Shown here: in pieces, positions 20,001 to 24,381 of the stretch
Layout: each line of letters starts with the position of its first letter
How positions within the stretch are numbered: position 1 is the stretch's first letter
IMG/VR virus record: IMGVR_UViG_3300046733_001544
Coordinates: 1 to 26,734 of that record
Strand: one strand, 5' to 3'
Length of the DNA stretch: 26,734 bases
Source of the DNA: a virus
Made by a program: the position numbers and the translations under genes
Notes under the pieces: generated by a model
The model's input: only the letters and a program-made list of their open reading frames with translations
Database searches by the model: none
What the model was told of the DNA's origin: nothing

Positions 20001-22247
20001 ACTGCTGGTACATCTGGAACAAGTGGAAGTAGTGGAACTTCTGGAACAAGTGGAACATCAGGTTCGTCTGGTACATCAGCGGAAGGAAGTAGTGGTACAT
20101 CAGGAACAAGCGGAAGTAGTGGTTCAGCAGGAACAAGTGGTACAACTGGTACATCAGGTACATCAGCAGAAGGAAGTAGTGGTAGTAGTGGTACAAGTGG
20201 TACTAATGGTACATCAGGTTCAAGTGGAACTTCGGGCTCTTCTGGAACAACTGGTGAAGATGGTGAAGATGGTACAAGTGGTAGTTCTGGTAGTAGTGGA
20301 CAAGATGGTACGTTCTTTGGTTCATCAGGTTCGTCTGGAACGAGTGGTTCAACTGGTACTGCTGGTTCATCTGGTATTAATGGTGTAGATGGTACTGATG
20401 GTACATCAGGTACAACTGGTAGAGATGGAACTTTCTTCGGAAGTTCTGGTACGAGTGGTACAAGCGGAAGTAGTGGAAGTAGTGGTTCTGCTGGAACTTC
20501 AGGTTCAGCAGGAAGTTCTGGAACAAGTGGAACAAGTGGAACAAGCGGACAAGATGGAACTTTCTTCGGTAGTAGTGGTACATCGGGTACATCAGGTGAA
20601 ACTGGTACATCTGGTACAAGTGGATTAGGTTCTTCTGGTACATCTGGAACTTCAGGTGTTGATGGAACATTCTTCGGAAGTAGTGGTACTTCTGGTGAAA
20701 CTGGAACCTCAGGTACTTCTGGAGCTGGAACGAGTGGAACTTCGGGTTCTTCTGGAACAAGTGGAACAAGTGGGCAGGATGGAACATTCTTTGGTAGTAG
20801 TGGTACAACAGGTACTTCTGGTACATCTGGAGCTGGAACATCTGGAACATCTGGTTCAAGCGGAACTTCTGGTACGTCTGGTGTTGATGGAACTTTCTTT
20901 GGTAGTAGTGGTAGTTCTGGTACTGATGGTACATCTGGAACAAGTGGATTAGGTACTGATGGTACGAGTGGTCAAAGTGGTTCTTCAGGAACTACTGGAA
21001 CAGGTGGTTCTTCTGGTACTGGTGGTACTTCTGGACAAGATGGAACATTCTTTGGAAGTAGTGGTACATCTGGTACTAATGGAACGAGTGGTTCATCAGG
21101 TACGAGTGGTTTAAGTGGAACTTCTGGTACTTCAGGTACATCTGGATTAGATGGTACATTCTTCGGAAGTTCTGGTACAAGTGGTTCTGATGGTACTTCG
21201 GGTCAAACAGGTTCATCTGGTACGAGTGGTGTAAGTGGTTCTGCTGGTACGAGTGGTGTAAGTGGTACATCAGGTCAAGATGGTACTTTATTTGGAAGTA
21301 GTGGTAGTAGTGGTACGAGCGGAAGTAGTGGTTCAACTGGTACTGCTGGTTCAAGTGGTGTAAGTGGAACTGCTGGAACATCTGGTTTAGATGGTACTTT
21401 ATTCGGTTCATCAGGTTCATCTGGTACATCTGGAAGTAGTGGTTCAACAGGAACTGCAGGTTCTTCTGGTTCAAGTGGTTCAAGTGGAACCGCTGGTACT
21501 TCTGGACAAGATGGTACTTTATTTGGCTCATCGGGTTCATCTGGAACATCTGGTTCGAGTGGAAGTAGTGGAACATCCGGTGTAGGTGGTTCAAATGGTT
21601 CATCGGGTACATCTGGTTTAGATGGTACTTTATTTGGAAGTAGTGGTAGTAGTGGTGTAAGTGGAACAAGTGGAAGTTCTGGTACATCAGGTGAAACTGG
21701 TTCATCGGGTTCATCAGGTTCTTCTGGTTCAAGTGGATTATTAAATGTAGCAAATGATGGAGCAGATAGAGTTCTTACTATGGATGGTGATGGAACTGGA
21801 ACTGCACAATCAAACCTAACATTTGATGGAGCTGATTTAGATGTAACTGGAAATGTACAAATAAGTGGTGAATTAGATGTAGATGGTGATTTTCTGGGAG
21901 CTACAACATTCTCTACAAGGTTCCACGAGAATTATAATAACATAGGAAATTCAACTGGTGGTACAACGATAGATTTATCAACGGCTAATAATTTTAGAAT
22001 TGATAGAATAGGTAGTATAACAATCGCTCTTTCAAACGCACCATCAGCCCCTCGTGCAATTGGATTTACATTATTGTTAGAGGATAGTAGTGGTGGTACG
22101 GCAACTGTAAGTTGGCCAGCATCAATACAATGGGCAAATGGAGCAGCACCAACACTAACGGCTGGTGGAAAAGATATATTAGTATTCTATACTTATGATG
22201 GGGGGAGTACTTATTATGGATTCCTAAGTGCCAACAACATAAGTTAA
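11085..22247 (+). CDS. Giant tail-fibre-like protein: beta repeats, cupredoxin-like domains, collagen-like arrays
   Basis: 3720 residues. The N-terminus has YEYLRLNEAEPNLGVP, a pattern I recall from marine phage fibres. About 20 beta repeats of the form SGSGExLFNIPxSAL or GDGSxLxNIP, with SGSVTASVSPNxGF, cover most of 11300-17215. Within them are two cupredoxin-like domains (14250-14610, 14950-15275) and a GRLKWNETDGTLDLG domain (15450-16042). Then come a VVQIYETGSNG domain (17326-17610), three ASYAxTASFA repeats (17766-18039), Gly-X-Y arrays (18225-18707 and 19041-21737) with a third cupredoxin-like domain between them, and a C-terminal domain ending VFYTYDGGSTYYGF. No transmembrane segment is evident. 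It is probably a long tail fibre; receptor binding is inferred, not shown. There is no clear Shine-Dalgarno; the ATG follows an AT-rich stretch 23 bases after the previous stop. Confidence 0.85.
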   Translation: MSQLLSGKVKVVRPSDVSEDRYEYLRLNEAEPNLGVPESGSLSSGSIALVASDADGNRLFVTTLQLEQVTGSFSGSFAGDGSQLNNLPEAVRLISGSASASISPNTGFLVNVSSSFGGDMDVTGDVRVTGDLIVDNRIVARELIVEIISSSIIFSSGSNRFGELSTDKQEFTGSVEVTGSLDVFGDTTISGSTFVSGNVQLTSGSAFSGSGENLFNIPKSALTDDALLSNLITTGSVTASVSPDGVFKVFGTGSVTTELSGSLFVSGNVQLISGSAFSGSGENLFNIPKSALTDDALLSNLITTGSVTASVSQDGFFRVFGTGSVTTELSGSLLVSGNVNLNSGSSFSGSGENLFNIPRSALTEDALETNLIISGAVTASVSPDTGFVVNSLDSGSTFTGSVFLSSGSFFSGSGENLFNIPLSALAEEVEVSTKIQSGNVTASVSDEDGFVVTSEASGSTFTGSLRLSSGSIFSGSGAELFDIPRSALTEDALITNNIRSGSVTASVSPNFGLVVESELSGSTFTGSVFLSSGSFFSGSGEKLFNIPRTALTDDALISNLISTGSVTASVSTDGFFRVQSTGSVTTELSGSVFVSGAVQLNSGSKYSGSGEDLFDIPFSALSNDAQEAIEALVTREAVFIASGSVTASTEDSVFKVTSDESGSIFIGDIEIPSGSGFFSGSGEGLFNIPRSALVEDALLSNLITTGSVSASVSTEGIFKVFGTGSIKSEFSGSVSISESLDVPKIIADEFTGSLSGSVAGDGSQLNNIPQSALSEDATRIASGSATASISPNLGFVVNTSSSIEGDLSVSGRITAEEIFVNFISSSIVISTGSNIFGDDSNTDTQKLFGETQIFGNVTASAKISSSGFVGDGSELFNIPQSALSEDAPLISSGSVTASVSPNFGFVVESTESGSTFSGSIQISGSVTLTSGSSFSGSGENLFNIPQSALSEDSPRISSGSVSASISPNLGLIVNTSASIDGDIDVSGVVSASIFSGSGESLFNIPLSAITEEAFRIVSGSVTASVDPNRGFEVNSTGRFDDSITTSGSLIVSASTSWGPDNLEKIVKVIGTDDGNKYEIDGKRQPLLYLVSGSTYTFNQSDSTNATHEIRFSTTDNGTHAGGVPFTGSVDTGSISAGTNGSQVTIAINFNTPDTLYYYCLNHSGMGGEIRKVLSYPISETIINDTVVVTGSIFTSGSITTTGDIDTNIVRGTQFSGSFSGSGRDLFDIPLSALAEDVEELSFIASGSVTASTDPEFGFKVNTTSSIEGDLNVTGGLYVSTSVIELETLPITQSVTIGQNGFAINGNLKQPLKFLNGLTYHFDISDSSNANNPIKLSQTVDGSHNTGTQYTTGVTTNGTAGNSGAFLKLEVTDNTPKRLYYFSTPSASYGSSIKILEEVPTISQNIINGNTEITGTLDVSSISSAEKISSPFITSSYLTSSVIDFVTGENTFPSQPGRLKWNETDGTLDLGMSGGSASLQIGQELYYPKVVNKAGENLINGTLVMVDPNNPSQGQRIRVIKSISDGTYDSDLLIGVLTENIDNNQEGFATWFGMVRDVKVDLLEDAGLKYTGSTWSEGDILYPDPQRAGGMTNVKPEAPNLKSTIALVERVNGDNIQLLVRPQLGNHLEDLHDVQIVSASNNDIIVFSSSSNRFENRSDNLVLSGSFSGSYTGVYFGDGSNLENVQAAAAPLISSGSATASVASGDTFVVTAPQSGSEFTGSIVTSGSITVGGGGRFVGDGSGLTDIDIANLALTLNVLESGSATASLDETEFKVFNNNISTSVDSSFSGSVNISESLDVGGIITGDGSGITNIDIANLAIDSSKIFTGSVTASVDPLGFFRVENLDPTLRSGSVKVEISGSLEVSQSITASLYRGDGGGLFNIPLDAIEDLELDRIVSGSATASISPNKGFFANTQISGTLFVGDGGGLFNIPADALQDLQLPLIISGGVSASVEPNEGFRVFSPTYGSKFTGSLNISGSVTIPSGSGFFSGSGEGLFNIPADAIVGLDQSRILSGSVTASTNPDDGFVVTSIASGSTFFGEVNFQNDVSASKITVTDEIFSPRITSSFVGSYQGENVGIDVPDDLDILVFDAAANKFRPVTQFGDTAVFPFSDVTQVTFQHNFAIDYPVVQIYETGSNGQIIPQAIESIDSSSVRVTFSGLTSGQAVIGTGGRLAGFVEGDDVVGLVNSASYALFAENAGTASSLVGFDSASLAELGNLSQYIKNNQTASMTVLSASYAETASFAVNAGDFNTDNFVRTDQTASMTVLSASYAESASYAINAVSAEDYVRNNQTASMTVLSASYAATASFALNAGDFVGENFLPNNGTGSFVGRFEVSGSLVVTGSTELIGLETGSSDTVLVINETTNRIEKRDVTAVSGTSGTGGTSGTGGSSGSSGSAGTSGTSGTSGSSGSAGTSGTSGTSGSSGTSGSSGTSGTTGTSGTSGTSGSSGSAGTSGTSGSSGTSGTSGSSGTSGSSGSSGTSGSGGSSGSSGTSGTSGSAGSSGSSGSSGTSGTSGTSGSSGSGGTSGTSGTSGSSGREGGRLFVVENAGFAYSFSGYTGDFPTITLVRGELFYFDVSDVASSHPFALRLSDGNTNTVPGTTNNDPTNGNHSTSVLVKYRVPEDAPDSIVYQCASHSSMIGTIQIVDKYGTSGTSGTSGSSGSSGTGGSSGSSGSSGSSGTSGSSGTSGSSGSSGSGGTSGSSGSSGSSGSSGSSGTSGSSGTSGTSGTSGSSGSSGSSGSSGSSGSSGSSGTSGADGEEGSSGSAGTSGTSGSSGSSGSTGTNGTSGTSGTSGTSGERGSSGSAGTSGTSGTNGTSGSSGTSGSSGTSGTSGTSGTSGTSGTSGTSGSGGTAGTSGSSGTTGTSGSSGTSGSSGTSGTSGTNGTSGSSGTSGSSGTSGTSGSTGTSGTSGTSGTNGTSGSAGTSGSAGTSGTSAEGSSGTSGTSGSSGTSGSSGTTGTSGTSAEGSSGTAGTSGTSGSSGTSGTSGTSGSSGTSAEGSSGTSGTSGSSGSAGTSGTTGTSGTSAEGSSGSSGTSGTNGTSGSSGTSGSSGTTGEDGEDGTSGSSGSSGQDGTFFGSSGSSGTSGSTGTAGSSGINGVDGTDGTSGTTGRDGTFFGSSGTSGTSGSSGSSGSAGTSGSAGSSGTSGTSGTSGQDGTFFGSSGTSGTSGETGTSGTSGLGSSGTSGTSGVDGTFFGSSGTSGETGTSGTSGAGTSGTSGSSGTSGTSGQDGTFFGSSGTTGTSGTSGAGTSGTSGSSGTSGTSGVDGTFFGSSGSSGTDGTSGTSGLGTDGTSGQSGSSGTTGTGGSSGTGGTSGQDGTFFGSSGTSGTNGTSGSSGTSGLSGTSGTSGTSGLDGTFFGSSGTSGSDGTSGQTGSSGTSGVSGSAGTSGVSGTSGQDGTLFGSSGSSGTSGSSGSTGTAGSSGVSGTAGTSGLDGTLFGSSGSSGTSGSSGSTGTAGSSGSSGSSGTAGTSGQDGTLFGSSGSSGTSGSSGSSGTSGVGGSNGSSGTSGLDGTLFGSSGSSGVSGTSGSSGTSGETGSSGSSGSSGSSGLLNVANDGADRVLTMDGDGTGTAQSNLTFDGADLDVTGNVQISGELDVDGDFLGATTFSTRFHENYNNIGNSTGGTTIDLSTANNFRIDRIGSITIALSNAPSAPRAIGFTLLLEDSSGGTATVSWPASIQWANGAAPTLTAGGKDILVFYTYDGGSTYYGFLSANNIS
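14250..14610 (+). other. Cupredoxin-like domain 1 with complete type-1 copper ligand set
   Basis: The domain reads KYEIDGKRQPLLYLVSGSTY, FNQSDSTNATHEIRFS, and then LYYYCLNHSGMGGEIRKV. Candidate ligands are His (codon 14403), Cys (14559), His (14568) and Met (14577). C-x2-H-x2-M is the amicyanin spacing, and the 52-residue gap from the first His lies in the range known for cupredoxins. Similar YYCxNHSGMGG motifs occur in other marine phage proteins as I recall. Copper binding is inferred. Confidence 0.7.
14950..15275 (+). other. Degenerate cupredoxin-like domain 2 lacking copper ligands
   Basis: It keeps the fold-like pattern of domain 1 (FAINGNLKQPLKFLNGLTYHF, SDSSNANNPIKLS, then RLYYFSTPSASYGSSIKI). 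The expected first His is Asn, and the C-x2-H-x2-M loop is replaced by FSTPSASY. It probably keeps the beta-barrel but cannot form a type-1 site. Confidence 0.6.
15450..16042 (+). other. Phage fibre domain of the GRLKWNxTDGTLDLG type
   Basis: The order is GRLKWNETDGTLDLGMSGG, LQIGQELYYPKVVNKAG, LIGVLTENIDNNQEGFAT, GDILYPDPQRAGGMTNVKP and LVRPQLGNHLEDLHDVQI. I recall this order in many phage tail fibre proteins. It is thought to be structural and no enzymatic motif is seen. Confidence 0.6.
17766..18039 (+). repeat. Three TASMTVLSASYAETASFA repeats
   Basis: Three near-identical copies spaced 96-102 bases apart, each ending in (A/V)NA, with GDF after the first and third. ASYAxTASYA repeats are common in phage fibres and probably form a coiled or beta shaft. 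Confidence 0.8.
18225..18707 (+). repeat. Collagen-like Gly-X-Y array 1 (about 161 residues)
   Basis: Glycine occurs at every third residue, with X and Y almost only Ser, Thr, Ala or Gly. There is no proline. Ser and Thr codons vary freely (TCA, TCT, AGT, ACA, ACG), so these are not simple DNA-level repeats. The array runs directly into cupredoxin-like domain 3. Confidence 0.9.
18708..19040 (+). other. Cupredoxin-like domain 3 inserted between Gly-X-Y arrays
   Basis: The domain reads GRLFVVENAGFAYSFSGYTG, ITLVRGELFYFDVSD, SSHPFALRLSDG, then VYQCASHSSMIGTIQIVD. Candidate ligands are His (18843), Cys (18990), His (18999) and Met (19008), again C-x2-H-x2-M, with 49 residues from the first His to Cys. 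The surrounding sequence is clearly diverged from domain 1. The Gly-X-Y array resumes immediately after it (YGTSGTSG). Confidence 0.7.
19041..20297 (+). repeat. Collagen-like Gly-X-Y array 2, first part, with TSAE interruptions
   Basis: A long Gly-X-Y run rich in GTS, GSS, GSA and GTN triplets. Four interruptions G-TSAE-G occur near 19890, 19977, 20073 and 20160 (29, 32 and 29 residues apart). Each puts four residues between glycines, like the G4G interruptions of natural collagens. There is no proline. Confidence 0.85.
20298..21737 (+). repeat. Collagen-like array 2, second part: twelve DGT(F/L)FG modules
   Basis: Twelve modules are marked by xDGTFFGSSG (copies 1-8) or xDGTLFGSSG (copies 9-12), with the Thr codons at 20310, 20430, 20559, 20667, 20784, 20892, 21045, 21156, 21285, 21396, 21516 and 21627. 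Spacing is 36-51 residues. The residue before DG alternates Gln and non-Gln throughout. Modules 3-6 also contain a GLG or GAG interruption. Confidence 0.85.
21738..22247 (+). other. C-terminal fibre domain of the giant fibre
   Basis: The Gly-X-Y array ends in SSGLLNVANDGADRVLTMDG, then SNLTFDGADLDVTGNVQISG, then a domain with IDLSTANNFRIDRIGSITIA, SWPASIQWANGAAPTLTAGG and LVFYTYDGGSTYYGF. I recall this last pattern as a widespread phage fibre or tailspike end domain, possibly for trimerisation or tip function. The right-edge fibre gene has the same first part after its own array. Confidence 0.65.
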
Positions 22248-22260
22248 TGAGTTATGAATT

Positions 22261-23184
22261 ATGAGTATAGCAAGAAGATTATTATCAATAGAAGCAGGAC
22301 AAGTGAGACCTTTTAAATTTACAATACAAACAACATCAACAAATACTCAATTTGAGTTACCTATTACTGCGCCAGGTGGAAAACAACCTAATATAACAGT
22401 AAGTTGGGGTGATGGTAGTAGTGATTCTATAATTACATCAACAACATCATCTGATAGATTTCATACATATTCAACTGCTGGTAGTTATCAAATTATAGTT
22501 AGTGGATATTGTCCGGGTTTTAGTGTTGGTAATAACACATCATACAAAAACTTATACAAATCAGTTGATGATTGGGGAGTAGTTCAGTTTGAAGAAATTG
22601 ATTTTTATGGATGTATTAATTTAACAACTATACCAGCGGATGGTTCTAATAACGCAACATTAAATGATGGATTAAATACTGTATTAAGATTTAACTCTAC
22701 ATTTAGACAAACTGGTATTACAATAATACCCAATGGTTTATTTGATTATTCAACAAATGTAACTTCATTCGTTAACACATTCGTATTTTGTCAAGGATTA
22801 ACAGCAATACCATCTGGTTTGTTTGATAACAATACAAATGTAACATCATTTTCGGGTACATTTAACGCATTGTTAAATTTAACAACAATACCAACAAATT
22901 TGTTTGATAATAACGCATTAGTAGTAAACTTTGAATCAGTATTTAGAAACTGTAGAAAGGTGGCTGGAATTCCAAGTCAGTTTTTTACTAATAACCAACA
23001 AGTTACTACTTTTGCAAATGCATTTAATATGGCAACTACATCAAACTTATTAACTGGTGTAACTCCAACTGATTCAAATGGTGATGAGATTTTTGAAAGA
23101 ACATCAAATCCAATTGGTACTGATTGTTTTGCTTTTTGTAGTGGTTTAACTAATTTTGGTTCAATACCAGCAACATTTAAATAA
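22261..23184 (+). CDS. PKD-like plus BspA-type leucine-rich repeat protein
   Basis: 307 residues. An N-terminal segment (about 20-85) has the PKD pattern: ITVSWGDGSSDSI followed by FHTYSTAGSYQIIVSGYC. The middle and end carry BspA/DUF285-like repeats of about 27 residues of the form IPxGLFDNNTNVTSFxxTFxxxxxLTT, with four clear copies (about 22728-23050), and a final CFAFCSGLTNFGSIPATF. Such repeats are known in surface proteins and phages and often suggest binding to a surface, which here is inference. Cysteines recur near the ends of repeats (FCQG, NCRK, FCSG). It starts 13 bases after the fibre stop. An upstream ATG at 22254 is in another frame and closes within about 20 codons, so 22261 is preferred. 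There is no strong ribosome site. Confidence 0.75.
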   Translation: MSIARRLLSIEAGQVRPFKFTIQTTSTNTQFELPITAPGGKQPNITVSWGDGSSDSIITSTTSSDRFHTYSTAGSYQIIVSGYCPGFSVGNNTSYKNLYKSVDDWGVVQFEEIDFYGCINLTTIPADGSNNATLNDGLNTVLRFNSTFRQTGITIIPNGLFDYSTNVTSFVNTFVFCQGLTAIPSGLFDNNTNVTSFSGTFNALLNLTTIPTNLFDNNALVVNFESVFRNCRKVAGIPSQFFTNNQQVTTFANAFNMATTSNLLTGVTPTDSNGDEIFERTSNPIGTDCFAFCSGLTNFGSIPATFK

Positions 23185-23190
23185 AAAGAT

Positions 23191-23649
23191 ATGTACTTAA
23201 AAGTTTCAGGTTCAACAATAATTTATCCATATTCCATTCAAATATTAAAGAATGAGAATCCTACCATTAGTTTTCCAACAACGATAAGTAATGATTTATT
23301 ACAATCATACAATGTATATCCAGTTGAGTTGAAAAGTAGTGGGTACGATACTGATGATACAAAGGATGTAACTGAAGTTACACCTACTTTATCTGGTTCG
23401 GTTTATATACAAACATATGAAATAACTGATGCGGATACTGAAACAATAAACAAAAGAAAGGAAATCAAATGGTCAGAAATAAGAAGTACGAGAAATACTT
23501 TATTATCGGAGTCAGATTGGACACAATTTCAAGATTCACCAATAACAGGTTCATCACTAACCGATTGGCAAACTTACAGACAATCACTAAGAGATGTAAC
23601 AACACAATCAGACCCATACGATATTACTTGGCCAAACAAACCTTCTTAG
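23191..23649 (+). CDS. Tail-fibre assembly chaperone-like protein
   Basis: 152 residues. The C-terminal third has the pattern of phage tail assembly chaperones: RNTLLSESDWTQFQDSP, then DWQTYRQSLRDVTTQ, ending in DITWPNKPS. I know these motifs (LLxxSDWTQLPDxP, YRQALRD, WPxxP) from the Phage_tail_APC type proteins usually encoded next to fibre genes. The N-terminus (SIQILKNENPTISFPTT) fits the small domain often found before it. It begins six bases after the PKD/BspA gene, inside the fibre cluster, which supports a role in folding or assembling one of the fibres; which one is not shown. The upstream sequence is A-rich (AAATAAAAAGAT) without a clear Shine-Dalgarno. Confidence 0.75.
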   Translation: MYLKVSGSTIIYPYSIQILKNENPTISFPTTISNDLLQSYNVYPVELKSSGYDTDDTKDVTEVTPTLSGSVYIQTYEITDADTETINKRKEIKWSEIRSTRNTLLSESDWTQFQDSPITGSSLTDWQTYRQSLRDVTTQSDPYDITWPNKPS

Positions 23650-23669
23650 AAGTTAAAAGATATTTATTT

Positions 23670-23680
23670 AATATTTATAT
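23670..23680. promoter_or_regulatory. Second AATATTTATAT motif in the largest gene gap
   Basis: Identical to the motif at 10185-10195. It lies in the 52-base gap 23650-23701, the longest in the window, about 21 bases before the next ATG and just upstream of an AAAGG that could act as a ribosome site. This is a possible promoter element, weakly supported. Confidence 0.25.
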
Positions 23681-23701
23681 CAAAGAAAAGGTAATTATCA
23701 C

Positions 23702-24034
23702 ATGAGAATAGACCAACCCAGTTTTTCCGGTTCGATTACACAAGCTCCATCGGCATATGCTGATTTGAGTGGTTCGTTTACTGGTTCGTTTACTGGTTCA
23801 CTTAGTGGTTCATTTATTGGAGATATTACTGTTCAACAAGCTGAATTTACGGATTTAGTTGTTAGACAGACATTAAATGTTGGTACGGAAAATACTGATG
23901 GTGGAATAAATATCATCAATAGTGGTTCAGTTCAAATAAGTGGTTCAATAAATGTAACAAATGGAAACGCATTTACAGTTGAAGGTGTAGATGTATTAGA
24001 TTCTGCGTTGGCATTTTCAATAGCATTAGGATAA
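23702..24034 (+). CDS. Mini-fibre protein related to fibre N-terminal segments
   Basis: 110 residues. It has a run of GSFTGSFTGSLSGSFIGD, like the SFTGSFTGSFKGDGSQL start of the fibre gene at 24382. It then has LNVGTENTDGGINIINSGSV and QISGSINVTNGNAFTVEG, matching the SGSxxVSGxV strands of the large fibre. It has no Gly-X-Y array and no end domain. It could be a structural subunit sharing an attachment segment with the fibres, or a remnant of a duplicated fibre. An AAAGG lies about 10 bases before the ATG. Confidence 0.7.
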   Translation: MRIDQPSFSGSITQAPSAYADLSGSFTGSFTGSLSGSFIGDITVQQAEFTDLVVRQTLNVGTENTDGGINIINSGSVQISGSINVTNGNAFTVEGVDVLDSALAFSIALG

Positions 24035-24038
24035 AGAT

Positions 24039-24371
24039 ATGGCAAATGTATTTAAAAATAGTATAAAAGGACCTGCAGGAACAGGTGGTTTAGGTGTTTA
24101 CACAACACCAGCTGCTACAGCAACTACTGTTATTGGTGTAAATGTAGCTAATATTATATCTACAAATATTTATGTAGATGTACAAATAACTGATAGTTCT
24201 GCTGGAGTTACTAAATATTTAGTAAAAGGAGCAGTTATACCAAATGGTTCATCGGCAGTTTTAGTTGGTGGTGACCAAAAAGTAGTTTTAGAAGCAAGTG
24301 ATTCGATAACTGTAACATCAAATGTTGATAATTCAGCAGATGTTATTTTATCAGTATTAGAGATATCATAA
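24039..24371 (+). CDS. Small beta-sandwich virion protein
   Basis: 110 residues, predicted beta-rich: VYTTPAATATTVIGVNVANI, VDVQITDSSAGVTKYLVKGA, VIPNGSSAVLVGGDQKVVLE and VILSVLEIS. The final strands match the end of the 286-residue protein at 10201 (KLVLEQQFSLIV, ILSILES), so the two are probably relatives and this one shows the uninterrupted fold. I recall short proteins of this pattern next to tail or neck genes of marine myoviruses; the exact role is unknown. AGGA lies seven bases before the ATG, a good ribosome site. It begins four bases after the previous stop. Confidence 0.75.
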   Translation: MANVFKNSIKGPAGTGGLGVYTTPAATATTVIGVNVANIISTNIYVDVQITDSSAGVTKYLVKGAVIPNGSSAVLVGGDQKVVLEASDSITVTSNVDNSADVILSVLEIS

Positions 24372-24381
24372 ATAGAGGTTA

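Noticed and set aside
18225-21737. CRISPR array or simple satellite
   Set aside because: The repetition is in the protein (Gly every third residue). At DNA level the units vary in codons and length, with no constant repeat and unique spacer.
18220-21753. Many plus and minus open frames in other registers (Val-Leu-Gln-Val, Tyr-His-Phe and Pro-Glu-Val runs)
   Set aside because: They are shadows of the same Gly-X-Y codon pattern, with low-complexity products and no domains outside the array.
23650-23701. Terminator hairpin in the largest gap
   Set aside because: Only a weak GATAT/ATATC inverted repeat with a 13-base loop and no GC stem or T-run was found.
23469-23705. 78-codon plus-strand frame overlapping the chaperone-like gene
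   Set aside because: It lies in another frame over the conserved SDWTQ and YRQ motifs, has no recognisable features and would overlap the next gene's start.
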